From Pseudomonadota bacterium (GTDB lineage Bacteria > Pseudomonadota > Gammaproteobacteria > Enterobacterales > Enterobacteriaceae): a stretch of 64,000 bases of DNA. The stretch is from contig JAGTSE010000022.1 of assembly GCA_018261615.1 (NCBI GenBank), forward strand, positions 1-64,000, given 5' to 3'. The position numbers and the translations under genes are program-made. Of the stretch, positions 47,411-58,019 are shown one piece after another; position 1 is the stretch's first letter; each line of letters starts with the position of its first letter. The notes beneath the pieces were generated by a model. It was not told the DNA's origin. It made no database searches and saw only the letters and a list, made by a program, of their open reading frames with translations.

Positions 47411-47672
47411 AACAACTCCGCACCGCCCCGACCTGTCACAGGTGTAGTTTTCAGGGAGATAATAATTTGGCTGATGACAAAAACCACAGTGTCATGAAGG
47501 TGCGAAGTGTATCAGCTTTTGTGATCGAGCGCATAAATATCCGCCCTGGGATCGTCGGCAATATTTTCTGCTGTTGCTGGTCAGTCTTACTGCGCCTGCT
47601 GCACCGATTCGGTTCACTCGTCATCTTTTTCCTGCCTGGCGCTGGACAAGTTTCGCCCCGAAGCATAAATTC

Positions 47673-47688
47673 AATCAATCGATTGATT
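47673..47688. promoter_or_regulatory. CecR operator, perfect 16-bp palindrome
   Basis: AATCAATCGATTGATT is a perfect palindrome 15 bases before the cecR start and within the rhlE-cecR divergent region. In E. coli, CecR (YbiH) controls rhlE and the ybhG operon through sites in this same gap, so it is a strong candidate for the autoregulatory operator. Confidence 0.75.
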
Positions 47689-47703
47689 AATTATTTTTCC
47701 GCC

Positions 47704-48378
47704 GTGAATACAACCCCAACAACCAGTAAAGGCGAACAGGCCAAACAACAGTTGATTGCCGCTGCGCTGGCGCAATTCGGTGAATACGGGCTGCACGCCA
47801 CCACCCGCGATATCGCCGCACAGGCCGGGCAAAATATTGCGGCAATTACCTATTATTTTGGCTCGAAAGAGGATTTATACCTTGCCTGCGCCCAGTGGAT
47901 CGCCGACTTTATCAATAAGAATTTCCACCCGCATGTCCAGGCGGCCGAGACGTTGTTTGTGCAGCCGGAGCCGGATAAGGAGGAAATACGCGCCCTGATC
48001 CATAGCACCTGCCGTAATATGATAACGCTGCTCACCCACGATGAGACACTCAACCTGAGCAAATTTATCTCCCGCGAGCAACTCTCGCCAACGCGGGCGT
48101 ATCAGCGGGTACACGATCAGGTCATTGCGCCGATGCACAGCCATCTCACCGCCCTGCTGGCGGCCTATACCGGGCGGGATGCGACGGATACCGAAACCAT
48201 TATTCACACCCACGCGCTGTTCGGTGAAATTCTCGCGTTTCGTCTCGGGCGGGAAACTTTCTTGCTGCGTGCAGGCTGGCCGCAGTTTGATGAAGAAAAA
48301 ACCGAGCAGATTTACCAGGTTATCACCTGCCATATTGATCTCATTTTGCAAGGATTAACGCACAGGAGTCCGGAGTGA
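47704..48378 (+). CDS. cecR: TetR-family regulator CecR (YbiH)
   Basis: 224-residue TetR-type repressor that in E. coli governs sensitivity to chloramphenicol and cefoperazone through rhlE and ybhGFSR. The N-terminal helix-turn-helix is [34 protein letters not shown]. The C-terminal ligand domain matches E. coli ([24 protein letters not shown]). The start is a GTG at 47704 ([12 protein letters not shown]); E. coli homology begins here, and a longer in-frame extension back to 47467 crosses the operator and rhlE promoter. It overlaps ybhG by one base (TGATG). Confidence 0.94.
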   Translation: MNTTPTTSKGEQAKQQLIAAALAQFGEYGLHATTRDIAAQAGQNIAAITYYFGSKEDLYLACAQWIADFINKNFHPHVQAAETLFVQPEPDKEEIRALIHSTCRNMITLLTHDETLNLSKFISREQLSPTRAYQRVHDQVIAPMHSHLTALLAAYTGRDATDTETIIHTHALFGEILAFRLGRETFLLRAGWPQFDEEKTEQIYQVITCHIDLILQGLTHRSPE

Positions 48379-49373
48379 TGAAAAAACCTCTCGTTACGGT
48401 GTTGATTGTAGTGGTCGTTATCGCCGCACTGGCTGGCGGCTGGATGTGGTATCACAGCAGACAGGAACGAGCGCTCACCCTGTACGGCAACGTTGATATT
48501 CGCACAGTGAATTTGAGTTTTCGCGTCGGCGGCCGGCTCGCTTCGCTAAACGTTGATGAGGGCGATGCAATCCATGCCGGACAGACGCTCGGTGAGATCG
48601 ATACAGCACCCTATCAGAATTCCTTATTGCAGGCGCAGGCCAATGTCTCCGCTGCGCTCGCTAAATACGATCTGGCTACCGCCGGTTACCGTGATGAAGA
48701 GATTGCCCAGGCTGTCGCGGCGGTGAATCAGGCGCGGGCCGCCTATGACTACGCACAAAACTACTATCAGCGTCAGCAGGGGTTATGGAAAAACAGGGTG
48801 GTCTCCGCCAACGATCTGGAAAATGTCCGTTCCACACGAGATCAGGCACAGGCAACGCTGAAATCCGCGCAGGACAAGTTAAGCCAGTACCGCACCGGTA
48901 ACCGCCCGCAGGAGATTGAACAGGCGAAAGCGGGCCTTGAACAGACGCAGGCCGCACTGGCACAGGCGCAACTGGATCTACATGACACCACGCTGGTCGC
49001 CCCTTCCGCCGGGACAATCTTGACCCGCGCCGTTGAGCCTGGCAGCATGCTCAACGCGGGCAGCACCGTATTCACCTTGTCATTAACCCGTCCGGTATGG
49101 GTGCGCGCGTATGTTGATGAGATCAATTTGCAGCAAGCGCAGCCGGGACAGGACGTGCTGCTCTACACTGATGGGCGACCAAATAAGCCCTATCACGGCA
49201 AAATCGGCTTCGTCTCACCCACAGCCGAATTTACGCCCAAAACCGTGCAAACCCCGGATCTGCGAACTGATCTGGTGTATCGCCTGCGCATTATCGTTAC
49301 CGATGCCGACAACTCGCTGCGCCAGGGGATGCCAGTAACCGTGCGTTTTGCGGGCGAGGCGCGTCATGAATGA
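48378..49373 (+). CDS. ybhG: Membrane-fusion (HlyD-type) protein YbhG
   Basis: Periplasmic adaptor of the YbhGFSR ABC exporter. 331 residues. One N-terminal membrane anchor ([21 protein letters not shown]). The biotinyl-lipoyl-like domain [31 protein letters not shown] is then split by a long alpha-helical coiled coil (residues about 85-200, rich in A, Q and E), with the second half [15 protein letters not shown] following. It should bridge the inner-membrane pump to an outer-membrane channel such as TolC. Overlaps ybhF by eight bases. Confidence 0.95.
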   Translation: MKKPLVTVLIVVVVIAALAGGWMWYHSRQERALTLYGNVDIRTVNLSFRVGGRLASLNVDEGDAIHAGQTLGEIDTAPYQNSLLQAQANVSAALAKYDLATAGYRDEEIAQAVAAVNQARAAYDYAQNYYQRQQGLWKNRVVSANDLENVRSTRDQAQATLKSAQDKLSQYRTGNRPQEIEQAKAGLEQTQAALAQAQLDLHDTTLVAPSAGTILTRAVEPGSMLNAGSTVFTLSLTRPVWVRAYVDEINLQQAQPGQDVLLYTDGRPNKPYHGKIGFVSPTAEFTPKTVQTPDLRTDLVYRLRIIVTDADNSLRQGMPVTVRFAGEARHE

Positions 49374-51105
49374 GGCATCCATCCTTTTAGGCGGGCTAGT
49401 AAAACGCTTTCCGGGCATGGAAAAACCCGCCGTCGCAAAGCTCGATTGCGAGATTCGCGCCGGTTATGTCACCGGGCTGGTCGGCCCGGATGGCGCCGGG
49501 AAAACCACGCTGATGCGTATTCTTGCCGGGCTGATGAAGCAGGATGAAGGCAGCGTGCAGGTGATGGGGCTGGATCCGCTGCGTCAGGATAGCGAACTGC
49601 ACGCTATGCTCGGTTATATGCCGCAAAAATTTGGGCTGTACGAAGATTTAACGGTGATGGAAAACCTCAATCTGTACGCCGATCTGCGCAGCGTCACCGG
49701 CGAGCAGCGTCGTCAGACTTTCGAACGCCTGCTGGAGTTTACCTCCCTCGCCCCGTTTACCGGACGGCTGGCCGGAAAGCTCTCCGGCGGAATGAAGCAG
49801 AAATTGGGGTTAGCCTGCACGCTGGTCGGCGAACCGAAAGTGCTGTTGCTGGATGAGCCGGGCGTCGGCGTTGACCCGATTTCCCGCCGCGAACTGTGGC
49901 AGATGGTGCATGAACTGGCGGGCGAAGGGATGCTGATCCTCTGGAGCACTTCCTATCTGGATGAAGCGGAGCAGTGCCGCGATGTGCTGCTGATGAACGA
50001 AGGCGAATTGCTGTATCAGGGCGAGCCGACTGCACTGACGCAACGCATGGCCGGGCGCAGTTTTCTTGTCACCAGTGCGCAGGAGAACAACCGTCGCTTG
50101 CTGCGTCTTATTCTGCGTCAGCCGCAGGTCAGCGATGGCATGATCCAGGGGAGCTCGGTGCGCATGATCCTGAAAAAAGAAGCGCACGCCGACGAAATTT
50201 GCCACGCCGACGACATGCCGCCAGTAGAGATCACGGAAACCGCGCCGCGCTTTGAAGATGCGTTTATCGATCTACTCGGCGGCGCGGGCGAGTCCGAATC
50301 GCCGCTGGGGGCAATTCTGCATACGGTGGAAGGCAGCAAGGACGAAACGGTGATTGAAGCCCGCTCGCTGACCAAAAAATTTGGTGATTTCGCCGCCACC
50401 GACCACGTCGATTTTGCCGTCAAGCGCGGTGAAATCTTCGGCCTGCTGGGGCCAAACGGCGCGGGTAAATCAACCACCTTCAAGATGATGTGTGGTTTGT
50501 TAGTGCCGACCGACGGCCAGGCGCTGGTGCTGAATCTCGATCTCAAAGTCAGCTCCGGCAAAGCGCGTCAGCATCTGGGTTATATGGCGCAAAAATTCTC
50601 GCTGTACGGCAACCTGACAGTGGAGCAGAACCTGCGCTTTTTCTCCGGCGTCTATGGCCTGCGCGGACGGGCACAAGACGAAAAGATAACCCGTATGAGC
50701 GAGGCGTTCGGGCTGAAAGCCATTGCTCATCATGCTACCGATGAATTGCCACTGGGCTTTAAGCAGCGCCTGGCACTGGCCTGCTCGCTGATGCATGAGC
50801 CGGATATTCTCTTTCTTGATGAACCCACTTCTGGTGTCGATCCGCTGACGCGCCGGGAATTCTGGCTGCACATCAACAGCATGGTGGAGAAAGGCGTGAC
50901 CGTGATGGTCACCACGCACTTTATGGACGAAGCCGAGTATTGCGATCGTATCGGGCTGGTGTACCGCGGGAAGCTTATCGCCAGCGGTACACCGGATGAT
51001 TTAAAGGCGCAAAGCGCCGATGCGGATAACCCGGATCCGACAATGGAGCAGGCTTTTATTACGCTTATCCATAACTGGGATAAGGAGCACGGCCATGCAT
51101 CTTAA
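49366..51105 (+). CDS. ybhF: ABC exporter ATPase YbhF (two fused ABC domains)
   Basis: 579-residue cytoplasmic ATPase. Domain 1: Walker [10 protein letters not shown], signature LSGGMKQK, Walker [13 protein letters not shown]. Domain 2: [17 protein letters not shown] in place of the usual LSGGxxx, and [12 protein letters not shown]. The altered second signature is also present in E. coli YbhF, so the second composite site may be weak. The start at 49366 ([10 protein letters not shown]) is inside the ybhG end. It drives YbhS and YbhR; in E. coli the pump affects tetracycline and sodium tolerance. Confidence 0.95.
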   Translation: MNEASILLGGLVKRFPGMEKPAVAKLDCEIRAGYVTGLVGPDGAGKTTLMRILAGLMKQDEGSVQVMGLDPLRQDSELHAMLGYMPQKFGLYEDLTVMENLNLYADLRSVTGEQRRQTFERLLEFTSLAPFTGRLAGKLSGGMKQKLGLACTLVGEPKVLLLDEPGVGVDPISRRELWQMVHELAGEGMLILWSTSYLDEAEQCRDVLLMNEGELLYQGEPTALTQRMAGRSFLVTSAQENNRRLLRLILRQPQVSDGMIQGSSVRMILKKEAHADEICHADDMPPVEITETAPRFEDAFIDLLGGAGESESPLGAILHTVEGSKDETVIEARSLTKKFGDFAATDHVDFAVKRGEIFGLLGPNGAGKSTTFKMMCGLLVPTDGQALVLNLDLKVSSGKARQHLGYMAQKFSLYGNLTVEQNLRFFSGVYGLRGRAQDEKITRMSEAFGLKAIAHHATDELPLGFKQRLALACSLMHEPDILFLDEPTSGVDPLTRREFWLHINSMVEKGVTVMVTTHFMDEAEYCDRIGLVYRGKLIASGTPDDLKAQSADADNPDPTMEQAFITLIHNWDKEHGHAS

Positions 51106-52228
51106 CACCCTCAGTTGGCGGCGCGTGCGGGCGCTGTGCGTCAAAGAGACGCGGCAGATTGTCCGCGACCCCAGTAGCTGGCTGATTGCCGTCGTTATCC
51201 CGCTGTTGCTGTTGTTTATCTTCGGTTACGGCATCAACCTTGATTCCAGCAAGCTACGCATTGGCGTGCTGCTGGAGCAGCAGAGCAAAGAAGCGATGGA
51301 TTTCACCCATACGCTGACCGGCTCGCCCTTTATTGATGCCACGATCAGCGATAACCGCTCGCAGCTCATCCAGATGATGCAAGCCGGGCGTATTCGTGGG
51401 CTGGTGGTGGTGCCGACGAATTTCGCCGCGCAGATGGCGCGCGCAAATGAAGTTGCGCCGATTCAGGTGATCACCGATGGTAGCGAACCGAATACCGCCA
51501 ACTTTGTGCAGGGCTACGTACAGGGGATCTGGCAACTCTGGCAGCAGCAGCGGGCAGAAGATCGGGGCCAGACATTTGAGCCGTTGATCGATGTGCAGAC
51601 CCGCTACTGGTTTAACCCGGCAGCCATCAGCCAGCACTTTATTATTCCCGGCGCAGTGACCATCATCATGACGGTGATTGGCGCCATTCTCACCTCGCTG
51701 GTGGTGGCGCGCGAATGGGAGCGCGGCACGATGGAGGCCCTGCTTTCAACCGAAGTGACGCGCGCGGAATTGCTGCTGTGCAAGCTGATTCCCTACTATT
51801 TTCTCGGCATGCTGGCGATGCTCCTGTGCATGCTGGTGTCAGTGTTTATTCTCGGCGTGCCTTATCGCGGCTCGCTGCTGATTTTATTTCTCATCACCAG
51901 CCTGTTTTTGCTCAGCACATTGGGGATGGGGCTGCTGATTTCCACCGTCACACGTAACCAGTTTAATGCCGCGCAGGTAGCCCTGAACGCCGCCTTTTTA
52001 CCGTCGATTATGTTGTCCGGTTTTATCTTCCAGATTGACAGCATGCCCGCCGTGATCCGCGTGGTGACCTATATCATTCCGGCACGTTATTTCGTCAGTA
52101 CCCTGCAAAGCCTGTTTCTGGCGGGCAATATCCCGCTAGTGTTGATGGTTAACGTACTGTTTTTGATTGCCTCGGCGCTGATGTTTATTGGCCTGACGTG
52201 GCTGAAAACCAAACGCAGGCTGGATTAA
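51095..52228 (+). CDS. ybhS: ABC-2 exporter permease YbhS
   Basis: 377-residue ABC-2 type permease. An N-terminal helix ([21 protein letters not shown]) is followed by a large periplasmic loop, then about five helices from residue 180. The conserved ABC-2 motif [19 protein letters not shown] is on the cytosolic side. It starts at 51095 ([21 protein letters not shown]), overlapping ybhF by 11 bases. It forms the membrane dimer with the homologous YbhR. Nearly identical to E. coli from residue 8 onward. Confidence 0.95.
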   Translation: MHLNTLSWRRVRALCVKETRQIVRDPSSWLIAVVIPLLLLFIFGYGINLDSSKLRIGVLLEQQSKEAMDFTHTLTGSPFIDATISDNRSQLIQMMQAGRIRGLVVVPTNFAAQMARANEVAPIQVITDGSEPNTANFVQGYVQGIWQLWQQQRAEDRGQTFEPLIDVQTRYWFNPAAISQHFIIPGAVTIIMTVIGAILTSLVVAREWERGTMEALLSTEVTRAELLLCKLIPYYFLGMLAMLLCMLVSVFILGVPYRGSLLILFLITSLFLLSTLGMGLLISTVTRNQFNAAQVALNAAFLPSIMLSGFIFQIDSMPAVIRVVTYIIPARYFVSTLQSLFLAGNIPLVLMVNVLFLIASALMFIGLTWLKTKRRLD

Positions 52229-52237
52229 GGAAAACCC

Positions 52238-53344
52238 ATGTTTCACCGTTTACTGACGCTTATCCGCAAAGAGTTACAGTCGCTACTGCGCGAACCGCAA
52301 ACCCGCGCCATTCTGATCCTGCCTGTGTTGTTGCAGGTATTGCTGTTCCCCTTTGCCGCCACGCTGGAAGTAACCAACGCCACTATCGCCATTTATAACG
52401 AAGATAACGGCAAGCACGCAGTTGAGCTGACGCAGCGTTTTGCCCGCGCTAAAGCCTTTACCCATATTCTGCTGCTGAAAAGCCCGCAGGAGATACGCCC
52501 GACCATCGATACGCAAAAAGCGTTGTTGCTGGTGCGTTTTCCGGCCGATTTTTCCCGCAATCTTGATAACGGTACCAGCGCGCCAATGCAGTTGATCCTC
52601 GATGGGCGCAACTCCAACAGTGCGCAAATCGCCGCCAATTACCTGCAACAAATCGTGCAGGATTATCAGCAAGAGCTGCTGAGCGGCCAGCAGAAATCGA
52701 ATAATAGCGAGCTGGTGATACGCAACTGGTACAACCCGAATCTCGACTACAAATGGTTTGTGGTGCCGTCGTTGATCGCCATGATCACCACTATCGGCGT
52801 GATGATTGTGACCTCGCTGTCGGTGGCGCGCGAACGCGAACAGGGCACGCTGGATCAGCTACTGGTCTCGCCGCTGTCAACGTGGCAAATTTTTGTCGGC
52901 AAAGCCGTGCCGGCGCTGATTGTCGCAACGTTTCAGGCGACGATTGTGCTCGCTGTCGGCATTCTGGCCTATAAAATTCCCTTTGCCGGATCACTGCTGC
53001 TGTTCTATTTCTCAATGCTGATTTATGGGTTATCGCTGGTGGGTTTCGGCCTGCTTATTTCATCGCTTTGTTCAACGCAGCAACAGGCATTTATTGGCGT
53101 GTTTGTCTTTATGATGCCCGCGATCCTGCTGTCGGGCTATGTGTCGCCGGTGGAGAACATGCCAGTCTGGTTGCAGGATTTAACCTGGGTCAACCCTATC
53201 CGGCACTTTACCGATATCACCAAGGAGATTTATCTGAAGGATGCCAGCTTAACGATTGTCTGGCAGAGTTTATGGCCGCTGGTGGTAATTGCAGCCATCA
53301 CCGGATCAGCGGCGTATGCGCTGTTTCGCAGAAATATTGCCTAA
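52238..53344 (+). CDS. ybhR: ABC-2 exporter permease YbhR
   Basis: 368-residue second permease of the YbhGFSR exporter, with the same design as YbhS: one N-terminal helix, a periplasmic domain, then a membrane bundle with [19 protein letters not shown]. It starts nine bases after ybhS with AAGGAAA ahead. The last 39 bases overlap the 3' end of the opposing ybhQ, so the two stop codons lie inside each other's coding sequence. It is the last gene of the cecR-ybhGFSR unit. Confidence 0.95.
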   Translation: MFHRLLTLIRKELQSLLREPQTRAILILPVLLQVLLFPFAATLEVTNATIAIYNEDNGKHAVELTQRFARAKAFTHILLLKSPQEIRPTIDTQKALLLVRFPADFSRNLDNGTSAPMQLILDGRNSNSAQIAANYLQQIVQDYQQELLSGQQKSNNSELVIRNWYNPNLDYKWFVVPSLIAMITTIGVMIVTSLSVAREREQGTLDQLLVSPLSTWQIFVGKAVPALIVATFQATIVLAVGILAYKIPFAGSLLLFYFSMLIYGLSLVGFGLLISSLCSTQQQAFIGVFVFMMPAILLSGYVSPVENMPVWLQDLTWVNPIRHFTDITKEIYLKDASLTIVWQSLWPLVVIAAITGSAAYALFRRNIA

Positions 53345-53716
53345 CTTGCGCTCTTTGGTCAGCAGCGAAACCACCGCCGGCCCCGCAAGAATAACCAGCC
53401 CGACGGCGGCCAGAATAAAGTGGTTAGGCAGCACGCGGGAAAGCAGCCAGATAACGATCAACGACGCGCCGAAATACCAGGTGGTGGTCAACTCTTCCAG
53501 CACATCACCGATGCCGCGCCAGCGTGCATCATGGTGGCGCTGGAGAAACAGCATCAGCAGCACGGACACACCGTAAAGTACGCATAGGCCCAAACCGACG
53601 CGCACCAGAGAATCACTCATCCAGCTCATCACCAGCAGCGCTACAATCAGCATATGCAACATAATCTGCCAGCAACTCAGGCCAGTTACATCACGAACGT
53701 GCTGTTGCCACTTCAT
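53306..53716 (-). CDS. ybhQ: Inner-membrane protein YbhQ
   Basis: 136-residue membrane protein matching E. coli YbhQ. Four hydrophobic segments are visible: [50 protein letters not shown] and [20 protein letters not shown]. Function is unknown. The 3' end overlaps ybhR by 39 bases in the antisense direction. Monocistronic and divergent from ybhP. Confidence 0.9.
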   Translation of the reverse strand: MKWQQHVRDVTGLSCWQIMLHMLIVALLVMSWMSDSLVRVGLGLCVLYGVSVLLMLFLQRHHDARWRGIGDVLEELTTTWYFGASLIVIWLLSRVLPNHFILAAVGLVILAGPAVVSLLTKERKLGNISAKQRIRR

Positions 53717-53848
53717 GGCCTCTCTCCTGAAGAATTTTTATCTTTCTGAAGAGTACGCGGATTTACGGAAAATTCCGTAACCCCGCCACAATTTGTGACA
53801 GGGACTACAATTTATTTTCACGAGGAGAGTGACGCAGGCAGGAGAATT

Positions 53849-54610
53849 ATGACCCAACACGCGCGACATTTTTCATTGAAAGTGCTCACCATCAATACCC
53901 ATAAAGGCTTTACCGCGTTTAATCGGCGCTTTATTTTGCCTGAACTGCGTGACGCGGTACGGACCGTCAGCGCAGATATCGTCTGCCTGCAAGAAGTGAT
54001 GGGTGCCCACGAAGTGCATCCACTGCATGTAGAGAACTGTCCGGACACGACCCACTATGAATTTCTTGCCGATACCATATGGAGCGATTACGCCTACGGA
54101 CGCAACGCGGTTTATCCCGAAGGGCATCACGGGAATGCGGTGCTTTCCCGCTATCCGATTGAACACTTTGAAAATTGTGATGTTTCGATCGATGGCAGCG
54201 AAAAACGCGGCCTGCTTTACTGCCGCATTACACCACCGGATCTTGGCCATTCATTACATGTCATTTGTGTTCATCTTGGTCTGCGGGAAGCCCATCGCCA
54301 GGCGCAGCTCGCCATGCTGGCAGAGTGGGTGAATGCGCTACCCGAAGGCGAACCAGTCGTGGTGGCGGGCGACTTTAATGACTGGCGGCAAAAAGCGAAC
54401 CATCCGCTGAAGACGCTGGCCGGGCTGGAGGAGATTTTCACCCGCGCTCACGGCCGCCCTGCCCGCACTTTCCCGGTCGCGCTGCCATTGTTGAGGCTCG
54501 ATCGCATCTATGTGAAAAACGCCAATGCCAGCGCGCCGACCACGCTGCCGCTGCGTAACTGGCGACACCTTTCCGATCATGCTCCTCTCAGCGCGGAGAT
54601 CCACCTATGA
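53849..54610 (+). CDS. ybhP: Endonuclease/exonuclease/phosphatase-family protein YbhP
   Basis: 253-residue protein of the EEP (DNase I-like) fold. Catalytic markers: LTINTHKGF and CLQEVMG near the N-terminus (metal-binding E), [12 protein letters not shown] (H), [10 protein letters not shown] (D-x-N) and a final [11 protein letters not shown] (D-H). Such enzymes cleave phosphodiesters in nucleic acids or lipids; with clsB beside it, a phospholipid substrate is possible but unproven. The start at 53849 ([13 protein letters not shown]) follows GCAGGAG. Overlaps clsB by four bases (ATGA). Confidence 0.93.
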   Translation: MTQHARHFSLKVLTINTHKGFTAFNRRFILPELRDAVRTVSADIVCLQEVMGAHEVHPLHVENCPDTTHYEFLADTIWSDYAYGRNAVYPEGHHGNAVLSRYPIEHFENCDVSIDGSEKRGLLYCRITPPDLGHSLHVICVHLGLREAHRQAQLAMLAEWVNALPEGEPVVVAGDFNDWRQKANHPLKTLAGLEEIFTRAHGRPARTFPVALPLLRLDRIYVKNANASAPTTLPLRNWRHLSDHAPLSAEIHL

Positions 54611-55851
54611 AATGCACCTGGCGGGAAGGTAACCATATTCAGTTGCTGGAAAACGGCGATAACTATTATCCGTCGCTGTATGACGCCATCGATCATGCGC
54701 AGCAACGCGTCATCCTGGAAACCTTTATCTGGTTCGAGGATAACGTTGGCCTCCAGTTGCAGCAGGTGTTGCTGCGGGCCGCCCGTCGCGAGATCAACAT
54801 CGAAGTGCTACTGGATGGTTACGGCTCGCCGGATTTAAGCGAACCGTTTGTTAACGAGCTGACTACCGCGGGCGTGGTATTTCGCTATTACGATCCGCGC
54901 CCGCGCCTGCTCGGTATGCGAACCAATCTCTTCCGTCGCATGCACCGTAAAATTGTGGTGATCGATAACACCGTGGCTTTCGTCGGTGGCATTAACTATT
55001 CAGCGGAACATCTCACCAGCTATGGCCCGGAAGCCAAGCAGGATTACGCCGTGCGTGTTGAAGGGCCGATTGTGGAAGATATTCTGCAATTTGAGCTGGA
55101 GAATCTGCCGGACAACGCTCCGGTAAAACGCTGGTGGCAACGCCGACACCATCGACCAGAAGAGAACCGCACACCCGGAGAAGCACAGGCGCTGTTCATC
55201 TGGCGCGATAATAACGATAATCGCGACGATATTGAACGCCATTATCTGAAGATGCTGGCCAATGCCCGCCGCGAAGTGATTATTGCCAATGCCTATTTCT
55301 TTCCCGGTTATCGCCTGCTGCACGCTATGCGCAACGCTGCCCGGCGCGGTGTGTCGGTGAAGCTGATTGTGCAGGGCGAGCCGGATATGCCGATTGTCAA
55401 AGTCGGCGCGGAGTTGCTGTACAACTATCTGCTGAAAGGCGGTGTTCAGGTGTATGAATATCGCCGCCGTCCGCTGCACGGCAAAGTGGCGCTGATGGAC
55501 GATCACTGGGCGACAGTGGGTTCCAGCAACCTCGATCCGCTCAGTCTGTCGCTGAATCTGGAGGCTAACCTCATTATCCATGACCGTAAATTTAACCAGA
55601 CGCTGCGCGACAATTTGCACGCCATTATTCGCGAGGATTGTGTGCGGGTGGATGAGTCAATGGCGCCGAAGCGCACCTGGTGGAACCTCGGCAAGAGCAT
55701 TGTTGTATTCCACTTCCTACGCCATTTTCCGGCCATGGCCGGCTGGCTTCCTGCACATACGCCGCAACTGGCGCAGGTGAAACCACCCATCCAGCCGGAA
55801 ATCGAAACTCAGGATCGCGCGGAAACGGAACGTTCGGGGGTGAAACCCTGA
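54607..55851 (+). CDS. clsB: Cardiolipin synthase B
   Basis: 414-residue phospholipase D-type enzyme making cardiolipin (and possibly phosphatidylglycerol by exchange). Two HKD motifs are present: [19 protein letters not shown] near residue 113 and [21 protein letters not shown] near residue 291. Strongly matches E. coli ClsB (YbhO). The stop overlaps the start of the ybhN remnant by one base, as in the intact ybhP-clsB-ybhN operon of E. coli. Confidence 0.96.
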   Translation: MKCTWREGNHIQLLENGDNYYPSLYDAIDHAQQRVILETFIWFEDNVGLQLQQVLLRAARREINIEVLLDGYGSPDLSEPFVNELTTAGVVFRYYDPRPRLLGMRTNLFRRMHRKIVVIDNTVAFVGGINYSAEHLTSYGPEAKQDYAVRVEGPIVEDILQFELENLPDNAPVKRWWQRRHHRPEENRTPGEAQALFIWRDNNDNRDDIERHYLKMLANARREVIIANAYFFPGYRLLHAMRNAARRGVSVKLIVQGEPDMPIVKVGAELLYNYLLKGGVQVYEYRRRPLHGKVALMDDHWATVGSSNLDPLSLSLNLEANLIIHDRKFNQTLRDNLHAIIREDCVRVDESMAPKRTWWNLGKSIVVFHFLRHFPAMAGWLPAHTPQLAQVKPPIQPEIETQDRAETERSGVKP

Positions 55852-55985
55852 TGAAAAAATCACACCCTCGCTGGCGGCTGGTGAAAAAGATCCTGACGGT
55901 GCTATCTTTTATCGCCGTAGCCGTATTGCGGGTACTCTACGCGCAGAAGGTCAGATGGAGAAAGTGGGCTGAATGCGTAGTTAGC
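55851..55985 (+). pseudogene. ybhN: ybhN remnant (5' end only)
   Basis: The frame starts [20 protein letters not shown], matching the N-terminus of E. coli YbhN (318 residues, polytopic, flippase-like UPF0104 family). After LYAQKV homology is lost. The next bases (agatggagaaagtgggctga) still resemble WEKVWAE-coding DNA but with small deletions. A REP sequence replaces the rest. About 85% of the gene is missing, including all but the first membrane helix. The open frame continues to 56054 through REP DNA and is meaningless. A clsB-ybhN linkage usually goes with lipid handling, so loss may alter membrane lipid traffic. Confidence 0.88.
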
Positions 55986-55993
55986 GTCAGATT

Positions 55994-56062
55994 GCCGGAT
56001 GGCGACTTATCCGGCATGTGGTCAGGCACGGACAATGCGCCATCAGGCAATTAGCCTGATGG
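55994..56062. repeat. REP repeats at the ybhN deletion end
   Basis: GCCGGAT (55994-56000) with ATCCGGC (56009-56015), then CCATCAGGC (56040-56048) with GCCTGATGG (56054-56062), which is a perfect 9-bp stem just after the ybhL stop. The REP lies exactly where ybhN homology ends. Confidence 0.65.
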
Positions 56063-56073
56063 CGAAAGCCATA

Positions 56074-56781
56074 TTAACGGCGGTTGCCGAAAATGCGCAA
56101 CAGCATCAGGAACAGGTTGATAAAGTCGAGATACAGCGTCAGCGCGCCGAGGATGGAATACTTACGCAGTTGCGATGCATCGCGCGTATCGAGCTGCTCG
56201 CCAATGTTTTTCAGCTTTTGCGTGTCGTACGCCGTCAGACCAACAAAAATCACCACACCGATATAGGTAACCGCCCACATCAGCGCCTCGCTTTTCAGCC
56301 AGAAATTCACCAGCGAAGCAAGCACAATGCCAATCAGCCCCATAAACAGCATGTTGCCGAAGCCGCTGAGATCGCGTTTGGTGGTGTAACCGTACAGGCT
56401 CATCGCACCGAACATACCGGCAGTTACCACAAAGGTCGCGGCAATAGATTGCGCGGTGTAAACCAGCAAAATACTGGAGAGCGTCAGTCCGGTCAGTGCG
56501 GAATAGAGCATAAACAGCGTGGTCGCCATACCCGCGCTCAAACGCTGAATCAAGCCGGAAAGCACAAATACTAGCGCCAGCTGTGCGATAATCAGCCCAA
56601 AAAAGGTTATCCGGCTGGAGAAGACAAACGACATTACCGCTTCACTGTTGGCCGCATACCATGCGACAAAAGCGGTGAGCAGCAGGCCGCAGGTCATCCA
56701 GCCATAGACCTGCGCCATATAGGTCTGAAGCCCGGTGCGGCTCTGCTGGACGATAGAATCAGAACGAGGATAACGGTCCAT
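56074..56781 (-). CDS. ybhL: Bax inhibitor-1 family membrane protein YbhL
   Basis: 235-residue inner-membrane protein with seven hydrophobic segments, of the BI-1/YccA family. Matches E. coli YbhL from MDRYPRSDSIVQ. The conserved C-terminal part includes VGLTAYDTQKLKNIGEQLDTRD (the family's aspartate-containing motif linked to Ca(II)/pH gating in BsYetJ) and YLDFINLFLMLLRIFGNRR. The exact role in E. coli is unclear. The related ybhM, next to it in E. coli, is absent here, as is most of ybhN. Confidence 0.94.
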   Translation of the reverse strand: MDRYPRSDSIVQQSRTGLQTYMAQVYGWMTCGLLLTAFVAWYAANSEAVMSFVFSSRITFFGLIIAQLALVFVLSGLIQRLSAGMATTLFMLYSALTGLTLSSILLVYTAQSIAATFVVTAGMFGAMSLYGYTTKRDLSGFGNMLFMGLIGIVLASLVNFWLKSEALMWAVTYIGVVIFVGLTAYDTQKLKNIGEQLDTRDASQLRKYSILGALTLYLDFINLFLMLLRIFGNRR

Positions 56782-56838
56782 AGTCACTCCTGATAGATGG
56801 GGTTACACACTAAGATTAACACATCCCGGTTCAATGAA

Positions 56839-57291
56839 TTACCAACGCTGTGCAGCCTTTTTATCGCTGTCGCAGGCTTCAACCCAGCGGTTGCCTTCCG
56901 CGGTGGCTTCACGCTTCCAGAATGGCGCGCGGGTTTTCAGGTAATCCATAATAAATTGCCCGGCATCAAAGGCGCTGCTGCGATGGGCGCTGGCGACGCC
57001 GACAAACACGATTTCATCGCCCGGCCAGAGTTCTCCAACTCGGTGATAAACCGTTACGCGGCCAAGCGGCCAGCGGCCGCGTGCCTCTTCGACGATTGAA
57101 GCCAGCGATTTTTCAGTCATGCCTGGATAGTGCTCCAGTGTTAATGCGCTGACGCTGTCGCCGAGATTGTGGTTGCGCACTTTGCCGGTAAAGGTCACCA
57201 CGGCGCCATCTTCCTCATTCGCCGCCAGCCAGTTGTACTCGTCTCCGACGTTAAATGCCGCGCGCTCGACACAAATTCGCGTTTCGCTCAT
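56839..57291 (-). CDS. moaE: Molybdopterin synthase large subunit MoaE
   Basis: Catalytic subunit that converts cyclic pyranopterin monophosphate to molybdopterin using sulfur carried on MoaD. 150 residues matching E. coli from MSETRICVERAAFNVG. The active-site region is LKTRAPFWKREATAEGNRWVEA, with the catalytic lysines, and VRNHNLGDSVSALTLEHYPGMTEK is also diagnostic. Start at 57291, one base after the moaD stop; the longer frame to 57330 overlaps moaD. Last gene of moaABCDE. Confidence 0.97.
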   Translation of the reverse strand: MSETRICVERAAFNVGDEYNWLAANEEDGAVVTFTGKVRNHNLGDSVSALTLEHYPGMTEKSLASIVEEARGRWPLGRVTVYHRVGELWPGDEIVFVGVASAHRSSAFDAGQFIMDYLKTRAPFWKREATAEGNRWVEACDSDKKAAQRW

Positions 57292-57292
57292 T

Positions 57293-57538
57293 TCAGCCTC
57301 CGGTGACTGGTGGAAAAAACGCCACTTCATCGCCGCTACTCAATGGGTGTTCGAAGCTGACCAGCGTCTGGTTCACTGCCGCCAGCAGCTTGCCCTCTTC
57401 CAGCGCCAGCGCCCAGCGTTCGCTCTTTGCCGCCAGATGCTGGCGCAGCGCCTCAACGGACGGAAAAACCGTCTCAGAAACCAGACTATCGCAGCCGACC
57501 AGTTCGCGCACCTGCGCAAAGAAAAGAATATTAATCAT
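57293..57538 (-). CDS. moaD: Molybdopterin synthase sulfur carrier MoaD
   Basis: 81-residue ubiquitin-like sulfur carrier ending in the essential Gly-Gly (FPPVTGG), which is adenylated by MoeB and then thiocarboxylated. Matches the E. coli protein ([18 protein letters not shown]). It overlaps moaC by eight bases, and its stop is one base ahead of the moaE start, so the trio is tightly coupled. Confidence 0.97.
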   Translation of the reverse strand: MINILFFAQVRELVGCDSLVSETVFPSVEALRQHLAAKSERWALALEEGKLLAAVNQTLVSFEHPLSSGDEVAFFPPVTGG

Positions 57539-58016
57539 TGTGTTGCACCTTAAAATCCCCCGATTTGCCGCCGCTTTTTTCCAGCAGGCGCACCGGGCCT
57601 ATCACCATATCTTTCTGCACGGCTTTACACATATCGTAGATAGTCAGCGCGGCAACTGAAGCTGCCGTCAGCGCTTCCATTTCGACGCCGGTTTTACCGC
57701 TCAGACGGCAAACCGCTTCGATACGCACACGGTTGTGCTCCGGCTGTGCCTGCAACTGGACTTCCACTTTGCTCAGCAGTAGTGGGTGGCACAACGGGAT
57801 CAACTCCCAGGTGCGTTTCGCCGCCTGAATGCCCGCAATACGCGCGGTGGCAAACACGTCGCCTTTATGGTGGCTGCCTTCGACAATCATCGCCAGCGTG
57901 CGAGCCTGCATAGTGACAAACGCTTCCGCGCGTGCTTCACGAACGGTTTCGGCCTTGGCGGAAACATCCACCATATGCGCTTCACCTTCAGCATTAATAT
58001 GGGTCAGTTGTGACAT
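57531..58016 (-). CDS. moaC: Cyclic pyranopterin monophosphate synthase MoaC
   Basis: 161-residue enzyme that, after MoaA, rearranges 3',8-cyclo-GTP to cyclic pyranopterin monophosphate. Key regions match E. coli: [17 protein letters not shown] near the start, the active-site [15 protein letters not shown], and [23 protein letters not shown] with the catalytic DMCK. It lies three bases after moaB and overlaps moaD. Confidence 0.97.
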   Translation of the reverse strand: MSQLTHINAEGEAHMVDVSAKAETVREARAEAFVTMQARTLAMIVEGSHHKGDVFATARIAGIQAAKRTWELIPLCHPLLLSKVEVQLQAQPEHNRVRIEAVCRLSGKTGVEMEALTAASVAALTIYDMCKAVQKDMVIGPVRLLEKSGGKSGDFKVQHND

Positions 58017-58019
58017 AAC

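Noticed and set aside
47467..47703. N-terminal extension of cecR back to 47467
   Set aside because: The added 79 residues have no homology and would be encoded by the rhlE-cecR promoter and operator.
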